Part shown: positions 1-5,864 of the stretch, in pieces | Layout of the letters: every line of letters starts with the position of its first letter | Position numbering within the stretch: the first letter of the stretch is position 1 | Assembly: GCA_900545865.1 (NCBI GenBank) | Contig: URAN01000087.1 | Coordinates: 1 to 7,563, forward strand | From: an uncultured Eubacteriales bacterium | GTDB taxonomy: Bacteria > Bacillota > Clostridia > Monoglobales > Monoglobaceae | Direction: 5' to 3' | DNA length: 7,563 nt | The notes under the pieces: generated by a model | Database searches by the model: none | What the model saw: only the letters and a program-made list of their open reading frames with translations | Told to the model about the DNA's origin: nothing | Program-made: the position numbers and the translations under genes

Positions 1-52
1 TCCCCAAATCCGCGCACGGCATTTTATATGTGCTTTGGTATATTTTTGTCAT
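1..52 (-). CDS. N-terminal fragment of an unidentified minus-strand protein
   Basis: On the minus strand an ATG (52-50) opens a frame of 17 full codons that runs off the left edge, reading MTKIYQSTYKMPCADLG. A very strong ribosome-binding site, GGAGGAG (bases 65-59 read on the minus strand), lies six bases before it, and a good promoter is found further upstream, so this is almost certainly a true gene start. The peptide has no hydrophobic signal sequence and begins like a soluble protein. Seventeen residues are too few to name a family, so no function is given. The gene is divergent from the RCC1-like gene. Confidence 0.7.
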   Translation of the reverse strand, partial: MTKIYQSTYKMPCADLG

Positions 53-106
53 TTTAATCTCCTCCGTATGTTTTCAATGCAGCTGTGTATTTTTAAAATC
101 GTTTTA

Positions 107-135
107 ATTATAGAACAAACCCCGAATGTGAACAA
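107..135 (-). promoter_or_regulatory. Candidate sigma-A-type promoter for the leftward gene
   Basis: Read on the minus strand, TTGTTC (135-130) is followed after exactly 17 bases by a perfect TATAAT (112-107). Transcription would begin near base 100 and give a leader of roughly 48 bases before the ATG at 52. The -35 box matches the consensus only at TTG; the spacing and -10 box are ideal. This is inferred from consensus alone. Confidence 0.5.
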
Positions 136-251
136 GTAAATTTTAAGCTTTTTTAGCAAATGTTTTTTGCTTTTGTTTTGGTATTCGATTGATAATTTCG
201 GGTGCGTATGCCGAGAAATTTTAACTTTTTATTACAAACTTAATAAGATTC

Positions 252-280
252 TTGCTTTTTTCGTAATTTAGATGTATAAT
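252..280 (+). promoter_or_regulatory. Candidate promoter of the RCC1-like gene
   Basis: TTGCTT (252-257) and a perfect TATAAT (275-280) are separated by 17 bases, which predicts a start of transcription near 287 and a leader of about 70 bases. Two further TATAAT hexamers lie downstream (292-297 and 331-336) but lack a good -35 box at the right distance. The call rests on consensus match only. Confidence 0.45.
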
Positions 281-355
281 AAAACAGTATATATAATTTT
301 TGAGCAAAAGCAATCGGAATTGATTTGGATATAATAATGAAAAGCAGGTGATGTA

Positions 356-2122
356 ATGGATTTGCTGCAGCAGGTTACCGAATTCGAAAATACAGAGATT
401 GATTGTCCGCTTGCGGCGGATGACTGTAAGCTTTATTTTGACTCTGATAATACGAGGGTTGTGTTAAAGCTTGCGTTTAAGGTTAAGAAAGCCGATGTCA
501 AGGATGCAAAGATAGATGTGTGCTGTTACGGCGCAGACGGGTTCAGGCTGGCGGTGATGGATAACATTCCGTATCTTCCTCACGGGATGCTGCTTGAAAG
601 TCCGTCACTTATGACAAAATATGTCGCGGTCGTTATCCGCAGCGCGGAGTTCAGCGATGGAACGAAATGGGTCGGTTCGAGCGACTTCCCTCGGCGTATC
701 ACCGTTGATAGTGATAACGGTGATGAAGATTTTGAGGACACCCACGCTTTTGATTCGGTTTTGGTTGAACACGATTCGGACGGCGAAAATAATGATGAAG
801 AATATAATGATTATGAAGATTATGATGATTCTTTAGAGGGCTTGAAAGGAGCGGAACGCCGTGCGAAACGGCGCGAAATCAAGCGCAGAAAGAGAGAAGA
901 AGCGGAGGAAATCCGCGAGTTCATCAAAAATGACCCGACCGAGAAAAGAAAAAGACGGATAAAGCGTTTGATCGTGCTTATTATATTGATTTTGGCGGCG
1001 GTCGGCGCAAAATACGGATATGTGTATTTAAGTGAGGCGAACACTCTCTATAACAAGGGGATGAATCTCTATAACAGCGGCAAGTTCGGCGATGCGGCAA
1101 CAACGCTCGAACAGGCGGCGCAATACAGATTTTTCGGCGAAAAGGATAAAAACCTTAAATGGAGTCTTGCAATGTCGTATGCGCGGGAGCGGAACTTTAA
1201 CCGAGCCGAGGTTTATTTTAAACAGCTCGGCGATTATAAAGAAAGCCGCGAGAATTACCGCAGCATCAGCGATGCGATATCAAAGATTGCGGCGGCAGGC
1301 AGGTATCACACGATTGCGCTTAAAAAGGACGGTACGGTTGTTGCGGCAGGCGCAAATAACAAAGGTCAGTGTGACGTGTCAAAGTGGAATAATATAACAA
1401 AAGTTGCCGCAGGCGGCGAACACAGCGTTGCGCTATGTGCGGATAAGACGGTTGTTGCAGCGGGCGACAAATCATACGGACAGGACAAGGTTTCGGCGTG
1501 GAAGAATATTGTCGATATTGCGGCAGGATACGGACACACCGTTGCGGTCGAAAACACGGGGCGTGCGTATGCGGCGGGCGACAACAGCTATGGACAATGC
1601 GATATTGACGGTTGGTCGGGAATTGTCTCGGCCGCGGCAGGCAGCGCGCACACGGTCGGGCTTAAAATAGACGGTACGGTTGTTGCGGCAGGAAATAATA
1701 CGCACGGCGAATGTTCGGTTGAGAACTGGAGCGATGTTGTTCAGGTTTGTGCAGGCAACGGCTTTACGGCAGGTCTGACATATGACGGAAAGATTCTGAT
1801 AGCCGGTGACACGAGCCGCGGAATAAATGACGCAGCAAAGTCGGATAATGTTCTGTTTATTTCATCGGGTGCATACAACGTGCTTGTGACCGACATAAAC
1901 GGACATACAAAAGCTTACGGCGGCAACGACAGTAATCAATGTATGACTGACCTTTGGAAGAACATAGTCGCGGCAAACGGCGGCGAAACTCACAGTATCG
2001 GCGTTTCGAGTGACGGAACGGTATTCGGTTCGGGCGGAAACGAGAGTGGTCAAATTTCGCTTTCCGATTGGAACAATATCGGGCTTCCCTCGGGAACGGT
2101 AACAATACGCAAAGGTGAATAA
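356..2122 (+). CDS. Membrane-anchored TPR and RCC1-like beta-propeller protein
   Basis: Function is unknown; the architecture suggests a surface-exposed binding or scaffold protein. In the 588 residues I see a cytoplasmic-looking N-domain (about 1-117, beta-rich, no family recognised with certainty), an acidic linker (118-160, 20 Asp/Glu of 43), a strongly basic stretch (164-204, 20 Lys/Arg of 41), one transmembrane helix (about 205-225), a TPR-like helical stalk (about 226-300, with the LYNSGKFGDA and LGDYKES patterns common in Bacillota TPRs), and seven RCC1-like units of exactly 38 residues (about 307-572) with the theme AAGxxHTVALKxDGTVVAAG. The basic residues before the helix predict N-inside, so stalk and propeller would lie outside. 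Seven units fit a closed seven-bladed propeller. The ATG follows AGGTG (346-350) at five bases. The next gene starts 31 bases on, probably in the same operon. Non-enzymatic binding is the safest inference. Confidence 0.8.
   Translation: MDLLQQVTEFENTEIDCPLAADDCKLYFDSDNTRVVLKLAFKVKKADVKDAKIDVCCYGADGFRLAVMDNIPYLPHGMLLESPSLMTKYVAVVIRSAEFSDGTKWVGSSDFPRRITVDSDNGDEDFEDTHAFDSVLVEHDSDGENNDEEYNDYEDYDDSLEGLKGAERRAKRREIKRRKREEAEEIREFIKNDPTEKRKRRIKRLIVLIILILAAVGAKYGYVYLSEANTLYNKGMNLYNSGKFGDAATTLEQAAQYRFFGEKDKNLKWSLAMSYARERNFNRAEVYFKQLGDYKESRENYRSISDAISKIAAAGRYHTIALKKDGTVVAAGANNKGQCDVSKWNNITKVAAGGEHSVALCADKTVVAAGDKSYGQDKVSAWKNIVDIAAGYGHTVAVENTGRAYAAGDNSYGQCDIDGWSGIVSAAAGSAHTVGLKIDGTVVAAGNNTHGECSVENWSDVVQVCAGNGFTAGLTYDGKILIAGDTSRGINDAAKSDNVLFISSGAYNVLVTDINGHTKAYGGNDSNQCMTDLWKNIVAANGGETHSIGVSSDGTVFGSGGNESGQISLSDWNNIGLPSGTVTIRKGE
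1274..2071 (+). repeat. Seven tandem 114-bp RCC1-like coding units
   Basis: The frame holds seven consecutive units of 38 codons (7 x 114 = 798 bp) with no insertion or deletion. The conserved His position recurs at residues 318, 356, 394, 432, then as Phe 470 and Asn 508, and again as His 546. The conserved Trp recurs at 344, 382, 420, 458, 534 and 572, with Ser at 496. Units 5 and 6 are the most diverged. Classical eukaryotic RCC1 blades are longer (over 50 residues); this short form is typical of bacterial RCC1-like proteins. At DNA level most units have drifted, but one 23-base stretch is identical in two units (from 1328 and from 1670, three units apart). Confidence 0.85.
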
Positions 2123-2153
2123 ATGCCGACTTTCGGCGGAATTGGAGATTAAT

Positions 2154-2672
2154 ATGGATGTTTTTGTAGAACAAATGGTGGTAAAAAAGAAAACCGGCAA
2201 GGATTTGGCGAGAACGGCGGCGTGCGCATTGGGCGGTGCTGTGGCGCTTTTCCTTATAGTTTCGTTTTTGGGACAGTATTTGGGCTTTCTTACATTTTTA
2301 ATAGTAGCCGGAGTTTTTTATCTGTTATACCAGGTCGTTATCGGCTCGAATGTCGAGTATGAATACAGCTTTACGAACGGTGCGATGGATGTCGATAAAA
2401 TTATTGCGGCAAGCCGCAGAAAGAGAATGACGGCGCTTAACGCGAGAGAAATAGAGATGATGGGAACAAAACGCAATGCGGCTTTTGACGGCTATATAAA
2501 GAACGGCGAAATCAAAAAAGTTTATGCTTGTACATCGATTGACGATACCGATGTTTGTTTTGTTCTTTATACCGAGGGCGGCGTTAAAAAGCTGTTGTTG
2601 TTTAACCCCAACGAAAAAATTCGTGACGGATTCAGGCGGCTGAACCCTCAAAAAGTATTTTTGAATGACTGA
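2154..2672 (+). CDS. Small two-helix membrane protein, DUF6106-like
   Basis: This 172-residue protein has a short charged N-terminus beginning MDVFVEQMVVKKKTGKDL, two predicted transmembrane helices (about 20-38 and 43-63) joined by a tight turn, and a soluble C-domain (64-172) containing VEYEYSFTNGAMDVDKI followed by the basic RRKRM. That order resembles, from memory, the uncharacterised DUF6106 family of Clostridia; no biochemical role is known to me. The soluble part probably faces the cytoplasm, because the N-terminus is lysine-rich and two helices return the chain to the same side. I chose ATG 2154 because GGAG (2144-2147) lies six bases before it. A GTG at 2115 would add 13 residues and overlap the previous gene without a suitable ribosome site. 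The following gene begins 26 bases later, suggesting co-transcription with acpS/nnrD. Confidence 0.75.
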   Translation: MDVFVEQMVVKKKTGKDLARTAACALGGAVALFLIVSFLGQYLGFLTFLIVAGVFYLLYQVVIGSNVEYEYSFTNGAMDVDKIIAASRRKRMTALNAREIEMMGTKRNAAFDGYIKNGEIKKVYACTSIDDTDVCFVLYTEGGVKKLLLFNPNEKIRDGFRRLNPQKVFLND

Positions 2673-2698
2673 TTCGGCGGTATTGTGAGGTGTGACGG

Positions 2699-3940
2699 AT
2701 GATAAATACCGGTATTGACATAATCGAAATATCGAGATTTTCGGATATGAAAAATTTTGACGCATTTTTAAAATACGCTTATACAAAAAAAGAGCGTGAG
2801 TACATAACTCGAAAAAAGAATCCGTACAGAACGGCGGCGGCAATGTTCGCCGCAAAAGAGGCCTTTTCAAAATATTTGGGAAGCGGTTTCAGAGGGTTCA
2901 GACTCAAAGACGTTGAAATTTTGCACGATGGAATCGGAAAGCCGCATATCATATTTATGAACGGCGCGGCAAGTGCCGATGTCAGCATAAGCCACAGTAA
3001 AAATTACGCTGTTGCGGTTGTGTGCGGCGAAGGTGTACCGAACGGAAAATACGAGGATTTGATAAAGTCGTATCGCGCGATGCTGCCAAAGCGCACGTCG
3101 CATATGCATAAAGGAGATTGCGGTCGGGTTATGATAATCGGCGGTTCGCAAAGAATGGTCGGGGCGGCGTGTCTGGCATCAGAGGCGGCTCTGCACAGCG
3201 GCAGCGGTCTCGTTACCGCGGCTGTGCCAAAGAGTATTCAGCCCGTTGCGGCGGCGAAACTCACAGAGGTTATGACCTTGCCGCTTGATTGTGAGGAACA
3301 CCCCGAGGATTTGAATATAACTTTTTCGGCAAAAGCCGCGAAACAGATACTTCCGTATCTGAACCGATGCGATGCTGTTGCAATCGGACCGGGTATGGGT
3401 CGCGGTGACGGCGTGGCGGAGCTTTTAAAAACGGTTTTAAAAACCGAAATTCCGTGCGTTATCGATGCCGACGGATTGAATACTCTGTCGGAAAATACGG
3501 GCATTTTAGCCGATGTTCCAAAGAACCGAGGCAATATAATAATTACTCCGCATCCCGTAGAAATGGAACGTCTGTGCGGCGAAAAAGTTCCGTCCGATGA
3601 TAAGGGACGTATGAAGCTTGCCGCCGAATTTGCGGCGAAATACAACGTGGTTGTTCTGCTTAAAGGACATAACACGGTTGTTGCCGCTCCGAACGGAGAG
3701 GTACATATAAACGAGAGCGGAAACAGCGGTATGGCAACGGGCGGTATGGGGGATGTCCTGACGGGAATAATTACATCGTTTTGCGGTCAGGGAATGTCGG
3801 CGTATAACGCGGCGGTTCTCGGTGCGTTTGTTCACGGTCTCGGCGGCGATATGGCGGCAGAGGATAAGGGGAAGTTCGGAATGTCGGCGTGTGATGTTGT
3901 TGAAAAATTGCCGTATGCGATAAAATTTTTGAGTGAATAG
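2699..3940 (+). CDS. acpS/nnrD: Holo-ACP synthase fused to ADP-dependent NAD(P)H-hydrate dehydratase
   Basis: Residues 1 to about 112 form a complete holo-ACP synthase, which moves 4'-phosphopantetheine from CoA to acyl carrier protein. It has GIDIIE (Asp7 for magnesium), FAAKEAFSKYLGSG (Glu54) and SISH (96-99). Residues about 117-413 form a complete ADP-dependent (S)-NAD(P)H-hydrate dehydratase of the ribokinase-like fold, which repairs damaged NADH and NADPH. It shows LPKRxxxxHKGDCGRVMIIGGS (129-150), GPGMG (230-234), DADGLN (256-261), TPHPVEMERL (283-292), KGHNTVV (322-328) and GMATGGMGD with the catalytic-position Asp352. The usual partner, the NnrE (YjeF_N) epimerase domain, is absent, and AcpS sits where it would be. 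The join is seamless, in one frame. The ATG follows GAGGTG (2687-2692). Both halves look active. The acpS-alr-mazF neighbourhood matches Bacillota synteny. Confidence 0.93.
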   Translation: MINTGIDIIEISRFSDMKNFDAFLKYAYTKKEREYITRKKNPYRTAAAMFAAKEAFSKYLGSGFRGFRLKDVEILHDGIGKPHIIFMNGAASADVSISHSKNYAVAVVCGEGVPNGKYEDLIKSYRAMLPKRTSHMHKGDCGRVMIIGGSQRMVGAACLASEAALHSGSGLVTAAVPKSIQPVAAAKLTEVMTLPLDCEEHPEDLNITFSAKAAKQILPYLNRCDAVAIGPGMGRGDGVAELLKTVLKTEIPCVIDADGLNTLSENTGILADVPKNRGNIIITPHPVEMERLCGEKVPSDDKGRMKLAAEFAAKYNVVVLLKGHNTVVAAPNGEVHINESGNSGMATGGMGDVLTGIITSFCGQGMSAYNAAVLGAFVHGLGGDMAAEDKGKFGMSACDVVEKLPYAIKFLSE

Positions 3941-3984
3941 CGGCACAAATGCTGCGGCGGCAACGAAAAAATTATTTTGATTTT

Positions 3985-4011
3985 GTAGGGGACGGCATCC
4001 CCGACGTCCCG
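3985..4011. repeat. Candidate dispersed intergenic hairpin repeat
   Basis: In the 175-base gap between nnrD and alr lies a GC-rich island in otherwise AT-rich sequence. It begins GTAGGGGACGGC and ends GACGTCCCG. It can fold in two mutually exclusive ways: GGGGA (3988-3992) with TCCCC (3998-4002), or GGGACG (3989-3994) with CGTCCC (4005-4010). No T-tract follows, so it is not a typical terminator. From memory, similar GTAGGGG palindromes recur as dispersed REP-like elements in Clostridia genomes; that cannot be shown from a single copy. Confidence 0.4.
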
Positions 4012-4115
4012 TAAAATGTTTATCGAATTATGCGGAATAATCACAATTTTATAGAGGTGGGGTTCTGCTTTGTCCGCACAAGCGAACTTAAAATATTGAA
4101 TATGAGGTAATGAAA

Positions 4116-5324
4116 ATGAAGCATAATAACCGCGCATGGGCGGAAATTAATCTTGATGCGATAGAGAATAATATAAAGGCAATACGGCGTTATGTTACGC
4201 CGTCGGCAAAAATTTTGGGTATAGTCAAGGCGGATGCATACGGTCACGGGTATCTCGAGGTTGCACGCACACTTTTGGAAAACGGCGCAGATGCGCTGGC
4301 GGTTGCGTGCCTTGACGAGGCGATTCAGCTCAGACGCTGTTATATACGCTGTCCGATTTTGATTCTCGGACGGAGCTGTTGTGAAGAGGCGGAAACCCTT
4401 GTGTTTTATGATGTGATGCCGGCGTGTTTTGACTTTGATTTGGCAAAGGCAATGTCGGATGCGGCAATCAAGCTGAATAAACCGGCGCGGTTGCATATAA
4501 AGATTGACACGGGCATGGGTCGTGTCGGATACAGATATGCCGATGATGCCGCTGTGAATGAGGAAACTGTGTCCGAGATAAAAAAGATTGCGGCCTTGCC
4601 GAACTTAGAGATTAACGGAATTTTTACTCACTTTTCGGTTGCCGATGAAACAGATGCCGATAACGACAGATATACACAGCTCCAGTTCGAGAGGTTTTGT
4701 GCGGTGTGTGACCGCCTCAAAGCCGAGGGGGTCGATATATCGATAAGGCATTGTGCCAACAGTGCGGCACTCATACGCTTTCCGTATATGCATATGGACA
4801 TGGTTCGTCCGGGTGTTATCCTTTACGGAAAGGAACCGTCGCCGTATGTTGATTGTACGCCGCTCAGTCTTAAATCCGCGATGACGTTCAAGGCAAAAAT
4901 CACAAATGTAAAGATGATTGAGACGGGTGCGAGCGTGAGTTACGGAAGAAAATTTACCGCCGATAAACCGACAAAAATTGCGACTGTTCCCGTGGGGTAT
5001 GCCGATGGGTATTCGAGAATTTTGTCGGGTCAGGCACAAGTAATAGCAGGGGGAAAATTGTGTGATGTTGTCGGAAATATTTGTATGGATCAATGTATGA
5101 TTGATGTTACCGATGTCAATAATATTAATATCGGCGACGAAGTCATTTTGTTCGGTACGGGCGATAATTTAGAATTACCGGTAGAGAGCCTTGCTGAAAA
5201 AATGGGGACAATCAATTATGAAATCCTTTGCATGGTCGGAAAGAGGATTCCGAGAATTTATATTAAATGCGGCGAAACTATAAAGTCACATAATTATCTG
5301 CTCGATTCTCCTGTTTCCGATTAG
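4116..5324 (+). CDS. alr: Alanine racemase, PLP-dependent
   Basis: The enzyme interconverts L- and D-alanine in the cytoplasm and supplies D-alanine for peptidoglycan. The 402 residues fit the usual length of nearly 400. The N-terminal barrel has AWAEINLDAIENNI and VKADAYGHG with the PLP-binding Lys38, then KIDTGMGRVG (129-138), THFSVADETD (171-180) and HCANSAA (212-218). RPGVILYG (231-238) carries the conserved Arg. The C-domain has SYGRKF with the second catalytic base Tyr276, VGYADGYSR (293-301) and GNICMDQCMIDVT (320-332). No key residue is missing. I prefer ATG 4116, because GAGG (4104-4107) stands eight bases before it; ATG 4110 would add only Met-Lys and is only two bases from that site. 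The gene lies 175 bases after acpS/nnrD and 132 bases before mazF. The B. subtilis lipoprotein gene ydcC is absent here. Confidence 0.95.
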   Translation: MKHNNRAWAEINLDAIENNIKAIRRYVTPSAKILGIVKADAYGHGYLEVARTLLENGADALAVACLDEAIQLRRCYIRCPILILGRSCCEEAETLVFYDVMPACFDFDLAKAMSDAAIKLNKPARLHIKIDTGMGRVGYRYADDAAVNEETVSEIKKIAALPNLEINGIFTHFSVADETDADNDRYTQLQFERFCAVCDRLKAEGVDISIRHCANSAALIRFPYMHMDMVRPGVILYGKEPSPYVDCTPLSLKSAMTFKAKITNVKMIETGASVSYGRKFTADKPTKIATVPVGYADGYSRILSGQAQVIAGGKLCDVVGNICMDQCMIDVTDVNNINIGDEVILFGTGDNLELPVESLAEKMGTINYEILCMVGKRIPRIYIKCGETIKSHNYLLDSPVSD

Positions 5325-5366
5325 AGTTTGGTCTGTATAATCATTTAATTTCGCCGTCCGCAGGTT

Positions 5367-5428
5367 TGTCCTTTGATTATGTACCAAAATGCAGTTTTTT
5401 GCGTATAATGCATAGAGGGCAAAGGACA
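5367..5428. promoter_or_regulatory. Perfect 9-bp inverted repeat flanking a -10-like box upstream of mazF
   Basis: TGTCCTTTG (5367-5375) and CAAAGGACA (5420-5428) are exact reverse complements separated by 44 bases. Between them lie a smaller inverted pair, ATGCA/TGCAT (5389-5393 and 5409-5413), and a perfect TATAAT (5404-5409), though no good -35 box is found 16-18 bases before it. The right arm ends 14 bases before the ribosome-binding site of mazF. The arm centres are 53 bases apart, about five helical turns. The structure could be a paired operator or, if transcribed from upstream, an RNA stem in the toxin leader. The role is inferred. Confidence 0.45.
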
Positions 5429-5456
5429 CATCTTAAACTTGCGGAGAGTGAATGTT

Positions 5457-5801
5457 TTGGTTGTAAAAAGAGGAGATATATATTATGCGGATTTAAGCCC
5501 CGTTGTCGGCTCGGAGCAAGGCGGTGTTCGGCCTGTTCTGATTATTCAGAATGATATAGGCAACCGTTACAGCCCGACGGTTATTGCCACTGCGATTACT
5601 TCACAAATTAACAAGGCAAAAATGCCGACGCATATCGAAATCGACGCAGGCGGATTCGGACTTTCGAAAGATTCGGTCGTGCTTGCCGAACAGATTCGGA
5701 CAATAGACAAAAGACGGTTAAAAGAAAAAATCGGTCACGTTGACGGAAACCTTATGGATAAGGTGAACGAGGCTCTTGAAATTTCGTTCGGTCTGACGTG
5801 A
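5457..5801 (+). CDS. ndoA: MazF/NdoA-family mRNA endoribonuclease toxin
   Basis: This 114-residue protein is a close match, as remembered, to B. subtilis NdoA (MazF), an endoribonuclease that cuts single-stranded mRNA at U^ACAU sites. It reads VVKRGDIYYADLSPVVGSEQ, then GGVRPVLIIQNDIGNRYSPT, and ends EALEISFGLT. Arg25 and Thr48, the active-site residues of the B. subtilis enzyme, are both present. I chose the TTG at 5457, because it gives the family's N-terminus (MxVKRGD) and GGAG (5443-5446) lies ten bases before it. TTG 5439 or GTG 5448 would lengthen the protein with non-family residues and precede or overlap the ribosome site. In Bacillus the antitoxin gene ndoAI precedes ndoA; here only 132 bases separate alr from mazF and no antitoxin frame is found. 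The target sequence in this organism is not shown by the sequence. Confidence 0.93.
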   Translation: MVVKRGDIYYADLSPVVGSEQGGVRPVLIIQNDIGNRYSPTVIATAITSQINKAKMPTHIEIDAGGFGLSKDSVVLAEQIRTIDKRRLKEKIGHVDGNLMDKVNEALEISFGLT

Positions 5802-5864
5802 CAGGCGTATCAGGTTAAAAAATAATTAACTTTTAATACAACAAATACTTAGGAGGATTTGACT

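Larger units (their letters stand above)
53..355. other. Divergent intergenic region, AT-rich
   Basis: These 303 bases separate two divergent genes. They hold a leftward promoter and ribosome-binding site on the left side, and a rightward promoter with a ribosome-binding site on the right side. Between them (about 136-250) the sequence is very AT-rich. The only local symmetry found there is a weak 6-bp AT-rich inverted repeat, AGCAAA/TTTGCT (155-171), which is not convincing as a terminator or operator. No coding frame or RNA gene was seen in either direction. Confidence 0.6.

Noticed and set aside
155..171. AT-rich hairpin AGCAAA/TTTGCT near a T-rich stretch, as a possible terminator
   Set aside because: Only six weak pairs, and it lies between two divergent promoters where no transcript is expected to end.
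1274..2071. 114-bp tandem repeats considered as a non-coding or CRISPR-like array
   Set aside because: The period is conserved at protein level inside one frame with drifting DNA and no spacers; it is a protein repeat.
2115..2153. Extended start (GTG 2115) for the DUF6106-like protein
   Set aside because: It overlaps the end of the previous gene, has no suitable ribosome site, and adds 13 residues not resembling the family, while ATG 2154 has GGAG at six bases.
2325..2870. Minus-strand open frame of 181 codons
   Set aside because: It runs antisense across two well-supported genes, has low-complexity shadow composition and no ribosome site evidence.
3940..3955. GCGGCA/TGCTGC hairpin right after acpS/nnrD, as a terminator
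   Set aside because: Six pairs including a G-U pair, followed by A-rich rather than T-rich sequence.
5439..5456. Extended mazF start at TTG 5439 or GTG 5448
   Set aside because: These starts lie before or on the GGAG site and add residues absent from the NdoA family, which begins MxVKRGD.
5366..5554. Plus-strand frame of 62 codons between alr and mazF, considered as an antitoxin
   Set aside because: More than half of it overlaps mazF in another register, its composition (Cys and Arg rich) is that of a shadow frame, and it shows no antitoxin motif.
5814..5834. GTTAA/TTAAC inverted repeat followed by TTTT after mazF, as a terminator
   Set aside because: Five AT-dominated pairs are too weak; the secreted-protein gene may therefore be read through from mazF.
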